A stretch of DNA of 64,000 nucleotides from Luteitalea pratensis (GCF_001618865.1 NZ_CP015136.1:496001-560000); one strand, 5' to 3'; positions 1 through 8,738 are shown, counted from the stretch's first letter. Numbers and translations: made by a program. Notes: generated from the letters alone by a model not told the origin.

Positions 1-108
1 CTGAAGGCCCTCAAGACGCGCGGCCGCGCGCCATCGGCCGTGCTCGAGAAAGACGTATGGAAAGCAGTCGAAGGTCTGCCGGAGTATCAGGGTCTCGAAG
101 GCCTCTGA
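1..108 (+). CDS. 3' end of an unidentified gene
   Basis: Frame 1 is open from the window edge to a TGA at 106-108 and gives the last 35 residues of a protein, ending in EYQGLEGL. The codons are G/C-rich at third positions like the real genes here, so I read it as a genuine C-terminus. The start and most of the protein lie outside the window. The tail is charged and has no recognisable motif, so no function is proposed. Confidence 0.5.
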   Translation: MKALKTRGRAPSAVLEKDVWKAVEGLPEYQGLEGL

Positions 109-479
109 CGAGGGTACGACCGACGCAGCGTTCGCTTGACACGGCCACGACGTTCGGACCATAAGTAAGGTCCCTCCTACAAACGAGAGTTGCCCCGGCG
201 TGTATCGGGCGAGATGTTCTGTACCTTCGTTGCCAGCGTGGCAAGGAAATAGCTGACGGTGACGGCGCAGCCGACGCTCGCGGGGAGGAAGTCCCTGGGT
301 GGATGGCCGACGGCACTGGCACGCGGGTGCGAGGCACGCCGGACTCGTCGATGAGCCGATCGGCGTCGTCGCTACGCGTAACGGGTGGCGGCACGTTCAC
401 GCAGGTGTTCCAGAACGGGCCAACCGGTGGCACATGTCCTGGCGTCACGGCCGGGCGCCGCCCAACTGGAGGAGTGTCC
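109..479. other. spacer without a recognisable gene
   Basis: There is no convincing coding sequence here. An open frame from 303 runs into the downstream lipoprotein gene, but its translation is low-complexity and precedes a clear signal peptide, so I treat it as leader. The stretch presumably holds the lipoprotein promoter; I cannot point to one. Confidence 0.4.
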
Positions 480-1184
480 ATGACCGTCACATCGCGCGTT
501 TCCACGCTTGTCTTCCGTTCCGGCCTGTATCTGCTGCTCGCCCTTGGCGCGGCCGCATGCTCCGGTCACCGAATCCTGGTGCAGAAACCAGAGCAGGTGA
601 TCTGCGTGAGCGACGAAGGGACGGTTCGCGCGTGTCTCGTCACCGATCCCGGCGATGGCAAGATCACCAAGAACATCCCCATCGGCAATACGGGGTGTTA
701 CTGGTTCAATCTGATCGAGAACCCGGGGGAGAAGAACAAGCAGTTCAGGCGCGAGGCCACAGGCCGCCCGCGCCAGTTCACGTTCCTGGTCGTCAACCAG
801 TGCGCGGCGTCTGTCGACGTCAGGTTCGACATCGCCAAGAAGAGGACCGTCGATCTGGAGTTCCTCGACGGGCCAGTTCGCGCGGATGCCGGCGCCCAAG
901 GGCCTTGCGAGGTGGTGCCAAAGCAGACGGCAGAGCCGGGCGCTCCGAAAGAAGGGGAACCGAAGGGGCCCGATCATTTCAGGCAACTGCGCCAGGGCCC
1001 GATCGCGGCCAAAAGCGACGTCAGTGTGCAGTGCCACACCTTGCCCTACCCACACAAGCTCATTGGCGGCAGGAGGCTGCGTCGAACGTTCAATCTGGTG
1101 GCGACGGGATACGACGGCAAGCCAATCACGGAGGTCCCGTTCGATCCGGACGTGGAGCTGGAAAAGGCCGGCAGCACCCCGTAG
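480..1184 (+). CDS. hypothetical lipoprotein
   Basis: This is a 234-residue exported lipoprotein of unknown function. The ATG at 480 is chosen because a GGAGGA ribosome-binding site lies about 6 nt upstream and the start then gives a short basic N-terminus, a hydrophobic segment (about residues 10-24) and a lipobox GAAAC with Cys27. A longer in-frame version from 303 would bury this signal. The mature part is rich in charged residues and has spaced cysteines (ICVSD, RACLV, TGCYW, NQCAAS, GPCEV, VQCHT), which suggests disulphides outside the cytoplasm. A proline/glutamate/lysine-rich linker lies near residue 150. I do not recognise a family. Confidence 0.65.
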   Translation: MTVTSRVSTLVFRSGLYLLLALGAAACSGHRILVQKPEQVICVSDEGTVRACLVTDPGDGKITKNIPIGNTGCYWFNLIENPGEKNKQFRREATGRPRQFTFLVVNQCAASVDVRFDIAKKRTVDLEFLDGPVRADAGAQGPCEVVPKQTAEPGAPKEGEPKGPDHFRQLRQGPIAAKSDVSVQCHTLPYPHKLIGGRRLRRTFNLVATGYDGKPITEVPFDPDVELEKAGSTP

Positions 1185-1264
1185 GTCACTGCACGTCGCC
1201 GGCGGCGTCCGGCCCGTGAGCGCCGCTGGACACCGACGCGGCTTCCGGGGTCTCATACCTCCGC

Positions 1265-1993
1265 ATGGAGCGCCAGTACCACCAGTGGTTTTCGCCCCGC
1301 CTCGGCTTCGACATGGGGCTCGTCTCGTACGGCCACTACGGCACGCCGCTGCTCGCCTTTCCGACGAGCGGCGGCGATGAGTGGGAGATGGAGGGTCAGG
1401 GCATGATCCGCACCCTCTCGCCGTACATCGAGCAGGGGCGCATCAAGGTCTTCGGCGTGCGCTCGGTGTCCGACGCGTCCTTCTACAACCGCGGCGCCCA
1501 CCCGTTCCACCGCAGCTGGATGCAGAAGCAGTACGACGAGTACATCCGCTGGGAGGTCGTGCCGTTCATCCACGACCACTGCAAGGGCATCCCGCCCATC
1601 GCCGTCATGGGCGCCTCGCTCGGCGCGTACCATGCCGCCAACAGTGCCTTCAAGCACCCCGACACCTTCAAGTGGTGCTTCGCGATGTCGGGCGTGTACG
1701 ACATGCGCCGCTTCATGGACGGGATGTACGACGACAACTTCTACTTCAACAACCCGATGGACTACCTCGGGGCGACGACCGATCCCTGGTTCTACCAGCA
1801 GATCGCCACCTCGCAGGTACACCTCGCCACCGGCTCCGGCGCGTGGGAGAAGCCGGAAGAGACCTACCGCTTCGCCGCGCTGCTGCGTCACCGCAACATC
1901 CCGCACCACCTCGATGACTGGGGCCCGCAGGGCGGGCACGACTGGCCGTACTGGCACCACATGATGTGGGAGTACATTGGGCGAACCTTCTAG
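1265..1993 (+). CDS. alpha/beta-hydrolase esterase (COG4947-like)
   Basis: This 242-residue protein looks like a small cytoplasmic serine esterase of the alpha/beta-hydrolase fold. The nucleophile elbow GASLGAY is visible in the middle of the chain, and a C-terminal GGHDWPYW supplies the likely catalytic histidine. Aromatic-rich segments such as YDEYIRWEVVPF and SGVYDMRRFMDG are typical of the COG4947 group, though I cannot run a search. There is no signal peptide. It converges on two ATP-grasp genes on the other strand. As far as I recall, esterases of this group are often found near ATP-grasp ligases, so it may hydrolyse or release a ligase product. That role is inferred from context only. 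Confidence 0.75.
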   Translation: MERQYHQWFSPRLGFDMGLVSYGHYGTPLLAFPTSGGDEWEMEGQGMIRTLSPYIEQGRIKVFGVRSVSDASFYNRGAHPFHRSWMQKQYDEYIRWEVVPFIHDHCKGIPPIAVMGASLGAYHAANSAFKHPDTFKWCFAMSGVYDMRRFMDGMYDDNFYFNNPMDYLGATTDPWFYQQIATSQVHLATGSGAWEKPEETYRFAALLRHRNIPHHLDDWGPQGGHDWPYWHHMMWEYIGRTF

Positions 1994-2108
1994 AATTGCA
2001 GGAATTGCAGAATTTCAGGATTGCAGGACCATCAGGAAGTCGAGTTGCTGACTGTGGTCGTGCAATTCTGAAATTCTGAACGTTTGAAATTCTGCAATTC
2101 TGAAATGG
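1994..2108. repeat. octad inverted repeat, AATTCTG family
   Basis: The spacer between convergent genes is A/T-rich and built from roughly 8-nt words. The left side reads AATTGCAGG, AATTGCAG, AATTTCAG. The right side, from 2061, reads in exact octads TGCAATTC, TGAAATTC, TGAACGTT, TGAAATTC, TGCAATTC. The two sides are reverse complements in part, so a transcript could form a long hairpin, which may also serve as a bidirectional terminator. The same family recurs at 47264-47352. Confidence 0.75.
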
Positions 2109-2111
2109 TGT

Positions 2112-3473
2112 TCAAGGGCGCGCAGCGACCCTGAACGCCGGCACTTGTCCACCGCCGCTCGTGACGTTGGCGAGACCCGACGCGCTGAGGCGGGTCAGGA
2201 ACCCGCACACCTTGCCGCGGAAGATGTAGGGCGCGCAGTCGACCAGCATGTCGCGGTTGGTCACCCGGTGCGGGTTGTTCTCGACCATCGGGAACGGTTC
2301 ACGCCTGATGGGGATCCGCTCCTGCACGATCCACGATCCGCCCGGCGCCGCGAGCGCCGCGCGCAGCGTGGTGTCCCAGGCTGCCTCGTCGGTCTCCCAC
2401 CCGAGCGTCACGCCATGACCGCCGAAGTCGTCGGTCGGCTTGAGCACGAGCCGATCGCGCTGGTCGCGAATGAACGCGGCCAGGTCGACGTCGTCGCCCC
2501 CGCTGTTGCGAGTGCGGCGTTCTGCCACGACGCGGGTCCATGGCACGTGGGCGCGGATGACGGCGTGCTCGTCGGCGCTGAAGCGTGCCGCGTGTGCCTC
2601 GTCGGTGAGCACCGCGAAGAACGACTTCTTGTGCGGGATCTTGCAGCGGAAGGTGTTGGCCACGCACGCGAGGCGATCGCGGTAGGCCTGCACGAGCACG
2701 CGCGTGTCGTCGGGGCGCGCGACGAGGTCGTTCACGAGCGCACGCCGATACACCAGGTCCACTGCCTGGCCGTACACCACCAGCCGGCCGTTCACGAGCT
2801 CCAGATCGCGTGGGTCGGCGATCAGCGTCGGCACGCCACAGGCCGTGAACCGGTGGGCGAGGATCTCGAACTCGCTCCACGTCGGCACGCCCCGGAAGTC
2901 GGTGATGACGATCCGTGGCGCTGGCGCGGTGCCGCCCCAGTCGCGGTAGCTCGCGATCAACGCCTCGAGCATCGTGTCCATCATCAGGTACGGCTGCGCA
3001 TCGAAGTGCTCGCGGAACCGGTCCATGATCGGCAATTGCTCGAACACCGCGGCGAGCGTCTCGGTGTAGCCGAAGCCTGCCGGTGACTCGGCGTTGTACT
3101 CGGCAAACATCAGCGAGTGGGGCAGGAGGAACGAATCCAGGCGGCTGGCCGTGCTGGCGTACGCGTAGCCGGGATCGATCGCGACCATCGCCCGCTCCGC
3201 ATCCGACAGGCCGAACGCGCCGAGCAGCGCTTCGTCTTTCATTGCCTCGCGGATGATCCGCTCGGCGACGAGGGCGATGACTTCACACGCCGCCCGCTGG
3301 CGCGCCTCACCGTGTGCGTCCATGAAGAGCGGACGCAGGAACGGACAGCTCAGGCGATCGCCGAACATCAGGCGTGCGTCACGCATGTGCTGCGCATGCG
3401 CGTCCCAGTACGCCTCGGTGAGCTCGCCGCCCTGCCCGAGCAGCGACATCCAGGTCTGAATCGGATCGGGCAT
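2112..3473 (-). CDS. circularly permuted ATP-grasp-like ligase
   Basis: This 453-residue cytoplasmic protein resembles circularly permuted ATP-grasp or glutathionylspermidine-synthase-like enzymes, which activate a carboxylate with ATP and join it to an amine. Supporting segments are a Rossmann-like stretch (IVITDFRG, then FTACGVPTLIADPRDLELVNGRL), a basic nucleotide-binding stretch (RLVLKPTDDFGGHGV) and the C-terminal SGGGQVPAF often seen in this group. It reads in the same direction as the RimK-like ligase upstream (3692-4657) and converges on the esterase. The start ATG at 3473 has no strong ribosome-binding site. The substrate is unknown. The family call rests on motif recall. Confidence 0.6.
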   Translation of the reverse strand: MPDPIQTWMSLLGQGGELTEAYWDAHAQHMRDARLMFGDRLSCPFLRPLFMDAHGEARQRAACEVIALVAERIIREAMKDEALLGAFGLSDAERAMVAIDPGYAYASTASRLDSFLLPHSLMFAEYNAESPAGFGYTETLAAVFEQLPIMDRFREHFDAQPYLMMDTMLEALIASYRDWGGTAPAPRIVITDFRGVPTWSEFEILAHRFTACGVPTLIADPRDLELVNGRLVVYGQAVDLVYRRALVNDLVARPDDTRVLVQAYRDRLACVANTFRCKIPHKKSFFAVLTDEAHAARFSADEHAVIRAHVPWTRVVAERRTRNSGGDDVDLAAFIRDQRDRLVLKPTDDFGGHGVTLGWETDEAAWDTTLRAALAAPGGSWIVQERIPIRREPFPMVENNPHRVTNRDMLVDCAPYIFRGKVCGFLTRLSASGLANVTSGGGQVPAFRVAARP

Positions 3474-3637
3474 CGGGTCTCGGCTATTTCATCCAGCATC
3501 ACTGACCGTCAACCTGAAGGTCAACGGCTACAGACGGGCCCGGAGGGCTCCCGACGTCATTTCGCCTCGGCGTTGCGCGGTGTCGGTGCAATCGCGACTT
3601 GGCTCGCCATTCGACGGCTCCGCCGAGGGTCGTAGGG

Positions 3638-3694
3638 GTCGACCTTCAGGTCGACACGAAGGAATCTAGTGAACGGTCGACACGAAGGAATCTA
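3638..3694. repeat. palindrome plus 26-nt direct repeat
   Basis: The spacer holds the palindrome GTCGACCTTCAGGTCGAC (3638-3655), an 8-bp stem with a TC loop. It also holds two copies of GTCGACACGAAGGAATCTA at 3650-3668 and 3676-3694, spaced 26 nt apart. The second copy contains the stop codon of the ATP-grasp gene that starts at 4657. The same 18-nt palindrome occurs at 52789-52806. The rest of the 3474-3691 spacer shows no gene. Confidence 0.7.
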
Positions 3695-4657
3695 CGGAAC
3701 GGGAGAGCCGACGAAACCCGACGCCGAGCCCAGGCCGAGCATCTGTTCCCACTTCGGGAACATGTTGCTTTGGTGTCCGTTCAGCGCCCGGTCGATGCAG
3801 AGCCGCGCCATCTTGTCGACGACCATCTCGAAGTAGAACGGCGTGATCCGATCACGTTCGAAATCGGGCGCCGGGTTGAGGAAGTCGATCGCGTACGGGA
3901 CGTCGTTCTCGATCCCGAACTCGATCGTGTTCATCTCGTAGCCGAGGGCCTCGTTGATCGTCTGCGCGTCCTTGACCACGCGTGCGCCGACCTCGGCAGA
4001 CAGATAGTCGTGCTGGATGAGGTATTGGCGCGCATGCGGGTCGTACACCACCGGCAGGATGTCGTGCTTGCCGAACGTGAAGCAGCGGACGTACTTGTCG
4101 AAGTGGACGAACTGCTGCAGCGTCATGCAGTACGGCGCCGTGCCGTCGTAGGCCGCCAGCAGTTCCTCGCGCGTATGCACCTTGTACACATGCTTCCAGC
4201 CACCACCCGAGAACGGCTTCAGGATGGCCGGCCGCCCCGTGTAGTCGAGCAACCCGTCCCAGTCGAGCGGGTATCCCATGTTGCGCAACGACGCCGGCTG
4301 GATGTCGACGTCCTGGGGATACGCCTTCTGCGGCAACAGCACCGTGCGCGGGATCGCCACGCCGAGCCGCGCCATCAACGCGTAGTTGAAGAATTTGTCG
4401 TCGGCGGTCCACCAGAACGGGTTGTTGATCACGTAGGTGCCGCTGAGCACGGCCAGCTTGAGGAAGCCGCGGTAGTACTCCACCTCGTGCGAGATGCGAT
4501 CGACGATGACCTTGTAGCGCTGCGGCTCGTCCATCGGTGAGCCGCTGAGCGTCACGTACTCGGCCGTGATGCCGTGCGCCTGTCCGAGCTGGTTGACCTT
4601 GTCGATGAATGCCGGTGGAAAGCTGTACTCGCGACCGACCAGCAGCCCGATTTTCAT
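3692..4657 (-). CDS. RimK-like ATP-grasp ligase
   Basis: This 321-residue protein is a RimK/glutathione-synthase-like ATP-grasp ligase by its layout. It has an N-terminal preATP-grasp Rossmann part starting MKIGLLVGREYSFPP, a central glycine-rich ATP-binding loop (AILKPFSGGGWKHVYKV) and a C-terminal metal/ATP-binding stretch (YAIDFLNPAPDFERD). The ATG at 4657 is preferred over a longer frame from 4708 because a GGGGAG box lies about 8 nt upstream. It would form an acyl-phosphate and ligate it to an amine; the partners are unknown. It stands 218 nt upstream of the second ATP-grasp gene, and the two plus the convergent esterase look like one small pathway (inference). Confidence 0.75.
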   Translation of the reverse strand: MKIGLLVGREYSFPPAFIDKVNQLGQAHGITAEYVTLSGSPMDEPQRYKVIVDRISHEVEYYRGFLKLAVLSGTYVINNPFWWTADDKFFNYALMARLGVAIPRTVLLPQKAYPQDVDIQPASLRNMGYPLDWDGLLDYTGRPAILKPFSGGGWKHVYKVHTREELLAAYDGTAPYCMTLQQFVHFDKYVRCFTFGKHDILPVVYDPHARQYLIQHDYLSAEVGARVVKDAQTINEALGYEMNTIEFGIENDVPYAIDFLNPAPDFERDRITPFYFEMVVDKMARLCIDRALNGHQSNMFPKWEQMLGLGSASGFVGSPVP

Positions 4658-5058
4658 GATCTCGTCTCCCCGCGAAACGCGGCAGTCTACCATGCCAGCG
4701 TACGCCATCCGGCGCAGGCGCGCGGCGTGACCGTGCCTCGTGGGGACTTCCTATTGATAGGAGAAATTCGGCGGAACGCCGGTGCGATACGAAGAGTCCC
4801 AGCGGCCGGCAAGCCGGGACCAGGTACGCAGCGAACGGTCGGGCCCTCCCTCCCTTCCGCTCACTCACGCGCCCGATCCCGGGATACCGTCCACTGGACG
4901 ACCCTTCTAATCCCAGTAAACGACGGCCCCTGCCAAACCGAACACGCGCTCGCGCGATCGGTGAAGCACCGGCGAGGGCGTCGTCACGCCGATGACACAG
5001 AGGCGTCGCCACCTGCCGGGACCTGCTGCACGGCCTGCCGGCTCGCTACACTAGACGC
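4658..5058. other. divergent promoter region
   Basis: About 400 nt separate the ATP-grasp gene (minus strand) from the FAD oxidase gene (plus strand). No gene is visible. The region must carry both promoters, but I cannot identify a clear -35/-10 pair or an operator. A small inverted repeat (TTCGGCGG-AACGCCGG) near 4768 is too weak to assign. Confidence 0.4.
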
Positions 5059-6651
5059 GTGTCGATTGCAGCTCGCGCCCCTCGCGGCGCACTCTCCCCG
5101 GACCTCTTCGACGTCAGCCCCGAGTCCATCGCGGCCCATCTCGAGGACGCCGCACATTACCCGGGCGGCCATGCCGACGCGGTGGCTCGACCGCGAACCG
5201 AGACCGATGTCGCTGCCGTCCTTGCCGACGGGCGTTCCGTCCTCGCCGTCGGTGCCCAGTCTTCTCTGACCGGCGGCGCGACGCCAAGCGGAGCCATCGT
5301 CCTCTCCACCGCTCGGTTGACCGCCATCGAGACGCCCGTCGACGGCCTGGTGAAGGTCGGCGCGGGCGTCGTACTGGCGACATTGCTCGAGGACCTGTCC
5401 CGACATGGCGTCGACTTCCCGCCAGTGCCAACCTTTCTCGGCGCAACGGTCGGCGGCATCGTCGCCACCAACGCGGCCGGGGCGGCGACCTTCAAGTACG
5501 GCACCACCCGGGAGTGGATCGACGGCCTTACCGTCGTGTTTGCGGGTGGCGACGTCATCGACATCCGTCGCGGCGATCACATCCTCGATGACTCGTGGAC
5601 GTTCGTCATCGACGGACCGGCGGGTTCTCGTGTCGTGCCCGTGCCGACATACGTGATGCCTGACGTGGTCAAGCGGTCGGCGGGCTACCATGCCGCGCCG
5701 GGCATGGACCTCGTGGACCTGTTCATCGGGGCCGAGGGGACGCTGGGGATCATCACCGCGGCCGTGCTGCGGTTGCAGGCCGCGCGAGCAGGCCTCTGCT
5801 ACGCCCTGGTCCCGCTCGTCGATGAACCGCGCGCCCTCGCATTGGTCGCGGAGTTGCGCGATGCATCGCGCGAGACGTGGCGGTCGGGCGACGCGGCCGG
5901 GATCGATGTCGCGGCCATCGAGCACATGGACGGCCGGTCGCTGCAAATCCTCGCGGAGGATGGGGCGGACCGCAAGTACGAGGTCACCTGGCCCGCGTCT
6001 GCGGGACTTCTGTTGCTGATCCAGCTCGAATTGCCGCTGCTCACGCAGGAGCAGGCGTACGAGCAGATCAGCGCCGCCCTCGACGAGGATGCGCCAGACA
6101 CACCGCTGGCGCGCTTCTGTCGTGTGCTCGATCGGCACGGCGTGCTCGACGACACGGAACTGGCGTTGCCGGGCGATCGCAGGCGGGCCGAACAGTTGCT
6201 CGGCGTCCGCGAGGCCGTGCCCGCCGGCGTCAACGCCCGCGTCGGGCGCGCCAAGCGCGACATCGACGCACGTATCGCCAAGACCGCGGCCGACATGGTC
6301 GTGCCCTTCGAGCAGTTCGGCGAGATGATGGACATCTACCGCGCCGGCTTCGCGCGCCGCGGCCTCGACGTGGCGACATGGGGACACGTCTCGGACGGCA
6401 ACGTGCACCCCAACGTGCTGCCGCGGAGCTACGAGGACGTCGAAGCCGGCAAGGCGGCGATCCTCGAGTTCGGGGTCGAAGTGGCCCGCCTCGGCGGATG
6501 CCCGCTGGCCGAGCACGGCGTCGGCCGCCATCCCGTCAAGCAGGCGCTGCTGCGACAGCTCTACGGCGAGACGGGCATCGATCAGATGCGCGCCGTCAAG
6601 CGTGCGCTCGATCCGCAGGGGCAACTGGCACCGGGCGTGCTGTTCAGCTGA
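5059..6651 (+). CDS. FAD-binding oxidase (glycolate oxidase/D-lactate dehydrogenase type)
   Basis: This 530-residue flavoprotein belongs to the PCMH-type FAD-binding family with a GlcD/D-lactate-dehydrogenase-like C-terminal domain. The FAD-binding half is shown by the stretch SVLAVGAQSSLTGGATPSG, by the glycine/alanine segment GATVGGIVATNAAGAATFKYG and by the cap near FIGAEGTLGIITAAVLRL. The C-terminal half has the substrate-domain signature WGHVSDGNVHPN and AEHGVGRHP, with histidines that coordinate the 2-hydroxyacid and metal in this family. It oxidises a 2-hydroxyacid to a 2-oxoacid; which one cannot be told. GTG at 5059 is the likely start. It stands alone, without GlcE/GlcF partners. 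Confidence 0.88.
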   Translation: MSIAARAPRGALSPDLFDVSPESIAAHLEDAAHYPGGHADAVARPRTETDVAAVLADGRSVLAVGAQSSLTGGATPSGAIVLSTARLTAIETPVDGLVKVGAGVVLATLLEDLSRHGVDFPPVPTFLGATVGGIVATNAAGAATFKYGTTREWIDGLTVVFAGGDVIDIRRGDHILDDSWTFVIDGPAGSRVVPVPTYVMPDVVKRSAGYHAAPGMDLVDLFIGAEGTLGIITAAVLRLQAARAGLCYALVPLVDEPRALALVAELRDASRETWRSGDAAGIDVAAIEHMDGRSLQILAEDGADRKYEVTWPASAGLLLLIQLELPLLTQEQAYEQISAALDEDAPDTPLARFCRVLDRHGVLDDTELALPGDRRRAEQLLGVREAVPAGVNARVGRAKRDIDARIAKTAADMVVPFEQFGEMMDIYRAGFARRGLDVATWGHVSDGNVHPNVLPRSYEDVEAGKAAILEFGVEVARLGGCPLAEHGVGRHPVKQALLRQLYGETGIDQMRAVKRALDPQGQLAPGVLFS

Positions 6652-6734
6652 CGCGGCCGCGGCCGAGGCCTTGCATTTCGCTTGGCTGCTGCCCCTTCGC
6701 CCAAGATCCGGCCCTCGTGTCGCTGCCGGATCCT

Positions 6735-6792
6735 CGGGTAGGTGCCGGACTTTGTCCGGCAGTCTGCGCGCCCGCGTCGACGCCCCTACCCG
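6735..6792. repeat. two-stem hairpin in spacer
   Basis: An outer 8-bp stem CGGGTAGG (6735-6742) pairs with CCTACCCG (6785-6792) and encloses a perfect hairpin TGCCGGAC-TTT-GTCCGGCA (6743-6761). There is no T-tract, so it is not a classical terminator. It lies between the oxidase stop and the M2 peptidase start and could act on the transcript or be another intergenic palindrome of this genome. Confidence 0.65.
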
Positions 6793-6821
6793 CCGGGGCG
6801 CGTGATCCATTACAAGGGGAC

Positions 6822-8660
6822 GTGCGCAATCGACGCCTCCTCGTCGCCTCCTCCGCGGTCGTGGCAGGCCTCGGCCTCGCGGCCGCCTGCTCGCGGGTCT
6901 CGGCTCCCGGCAATTCCGCGGCGACATCCGCTAGCGATCCCGTCGGCTTCGTCGCGAAGGCCAACGCGACCCTCCTCGAGCAGGCCGGCACGCTCGCTCG
7001 CGCGCAGTGGGTCGCCGCAAACTTCATCACCGAGGACACCGAGCAGATTTCCGCCGCGGCGACGGCCGATTACGTCGCCACATCGATGCGCCTTGCCAAG
7101 CAGGCCGCCAGTTACGGCACCACCGGCGGCGGGAATGCCGACGTCGCGCGCCAGTTGCTGCTGCTCAAGCTTGCCGCCAGCCCGCTCCCTGCACCGGCAG
7201 ACGATGCGCTCCAGAAGGAACTCACCCGCATCGTCGCCGGCATGGAAGCCGCTTACGGACGCGGCAGGTACTGCCCACCGGGCAAGGAATGCCAGACGAT
7301 CGACGACCTGAGTCGCCTGATGGCGAGCAACCGCGATCCGAAAGTGCTCCTCGACGCATGGGAGGGGTGGCATGCCATCGGGACACCGCTGAAACAGCCG
7401 TACGAACGATTCGCGCAACTGGGCAACCAGGGCGCGAAGGAACTCGGGTTCGCCGATCTCGGTGCTTTCTGGCGCGCGGGCTACGACATGCCGCCCGACG
7501 ACTTCGCGAAGGAAGTCGATCGGCTGTGGGCGCAGGTCAAGCCGCTCTACGATCAGTTGCACGCGCACGTGCGACGTCGCCTCGCCGCGAAGTACGGTAC
7601 GGACGTCGTGCCGCTCGATGGCCCGATCCCCGGACACCTGCTCGGCAACATGTGGGCGCAGCAATGGGGCAACATCTACGACCTCGTCGGCCCGCCGGGC
7701 CGTGCCCCCGGCTACGACCTCGCCGGGTTGCTGAAGGCGAAGAAGACCGACGCCATCGGCATGGTGAAGTACGGCGAGGGCTTCTTCACCTCGCTCGGTT
7801 TCGCGTCGCTGCCCGAGACCTTCTGGAAGCGTTCCCTCATCGTTCGTCCGCGCGACCGCGATGTCGTCTGCCACGCCAGCGCGTGGGACGTCGACAACGT
7901 CGACGATCTCCGCATCAAGATGTGCATCGAGATCAACGCGGAGGACTTCGTCACCGTCCACCACGAACTCGGTCACAACTTCTACCAGCGTGCCTACAAC
8001 CAGCAGCCGTTCCTCTATCGCACCGGCGCCAACGACGGCTTCCATGAGGCGATCGGCGATGCCGTGGCGCTCTCGATCACGCCACAGTACCTGGTGAAGA
8101 TCGGGCTGCTGCCGACGGCGCCAAAGGCCCAGGACGATGTGGAGTTCCTGCTGCGGATGGCGCTGGACAAGGTGGCGTTCCTGCCATTCGGCCTGCTCGT
8201 CGATCAGTGGCGGTGGAAGGTATTCAGTGGCGAGATTCCGCCGGCGCAGTACAACGCCGCATGGTGGGCGTTGCGCGAGAAGTACCAGGGCGTGGCGGCA
8301 CCGGGGCCGCGCCCCGCAGACGCCTTCGACGCAGGGGCGAAGTACCACGTGCCTGCCAACACGCCCTACACGCGGTACTTCCTCGCGCACATCCTCCAGT
8401 TCCAGATGCATCGGGCGATGTGCAAGGCTGCCGGCCACACCGGACCGCTGCATACCTGCTCGATCTACGGCAACAGGGCGGTCGGCGCTCGCCTCCAGAA
8501 GATGCTCGCGATGGGCGCGAGCAAGCCCTGGCCCGAGGCGCTCGAAGCGCTGACCGGCGAGAAGCAGATGGACGCCACGGCCATCCTCGAATACTTCGAG
8601 CCGCTGCGCGCCTGGCTGGAGGCAGAGGCGAAAAAGGGAGAAGGGACAGGGAAGAAGTGA
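6822..8660 (+). CDS. M2 family peptidyl-dipeptidase (ACE-like) lipoprotein
   Basis: This 612-residue protein is a zinc dipeptidyl carboxypeptidase of family M2 (angiotensin-converting-enzyme type). It would remove C-terminal dipeptides outside the cytoplasm. The zinc site is HELGH with His381, Glu382 and His385, and the third ligand is Glu409 in GFHEAIGD, the usual M2 spacing. GTG at 6822 gives an arginine-containing lipoprotein signal with Cys23 after LAAA. The open frame extends further upstream, but that part shadows the oxidase gene in another frame. The last residues (AKKGEGTGKK) are encoded by the G/A-rich heptad arm starting near 8631, so the original C-terminus was probably altered. 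Confidence 0.9.
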   Translation: MRNRRLLVASSAVVAGLGLAAACSRVSAPGNSAATSASDPVGFVAKANATLLEQAGTLARAQWVAANFITEDTEQISAAATADYVATSMRLAKQAASYGTTGGGNADVARQLLLLKLAASPLPAPADDALQKELTRIVAGMEAAYGRGRYCPPGKECQTIDDLSRLMASNRDPKVLLDAWEGWHAIGTPLKQPYERFAQLGNQGAKELGFADLGAFWRAGYDMPPDDFAKEVDRLWAQVKPLYDQLHAHVRRRLAAKYGTDVVPLDGPIPGHLLGNMWAQQWGNIYDLVGPPGRAPGYDLAGLLKAKKTDAIGMVKYGEGFFTSLGFASLPETFWKRSLIVRPRDRDVVCHASAWDVDNVDDLRIKMCIEINAEDFVTVHHELGHNFYQRAYNQQPFLYRTGANDGFHEAIGDAVALSITPQYLVKIGLLPTAPKAQDDVEFLLRMALDKVAFLPFGLLVDQWRWKVFSGEIPPAQYNAAWWALREKYQGVAAPGPRPADAFDAGAKYHVPANTPYTRYFLAHILQFQMHRAMCKAAGHTGPLHTCSIYGNRAVGARLQKMLAMGASKPWPEALEALTGEKQMDATAILEYFEPLRAWLEAEAKKGEGTGKK

Positions 8661-8704
8661 TAAGGAAATCAAAAGAAGCAAGGCTGCAGAGAAAAGGGAG
8701 ATGG
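8631..8704. repeat. left arm of inverted repeat around the first four-helix-bundle gene
   Basis: A purine-rich array of heptads of the type A.AAGGG (AAAAGGG, AGAAGGG, ACAGGGA) begins inside the M2 peptidase gene and continues past its stop. Positions 8641-8675 pair with 9147-9181 on the other side of the gene. The blocks AAGGGACAGGGAA and AGGAAATCAAAAG are perfect inverted copies, and the 9-nt spacing between them is conserved. Confidence 0.8.
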
Positions 8705-8738
8705 TGACGGCACGTCGATTGCTGTGGCGACGGCTGCG

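Noticed and set aside
303-479. N-terminal extension of the lipoprotein at 480
   Set aside because: The signal peptide, lipobox and ribosome-binding site all point to ATG 480.
5877-6821. Long N-terminal extension of the M2 peptidase frame
   Set aside because: It shadows the oxidase gene in another frame, and the lipoprotein signal at 6822 marks the real start.
4984-6927. Long open frame of 647 codons on the minus strand across the FAD oxidase gene
   Set aside because: Composition is dominated by Arg, Gly, Asp and His as expected for antisense of a high-GC gene, with no motif; the plus-strand oxidase is clear.
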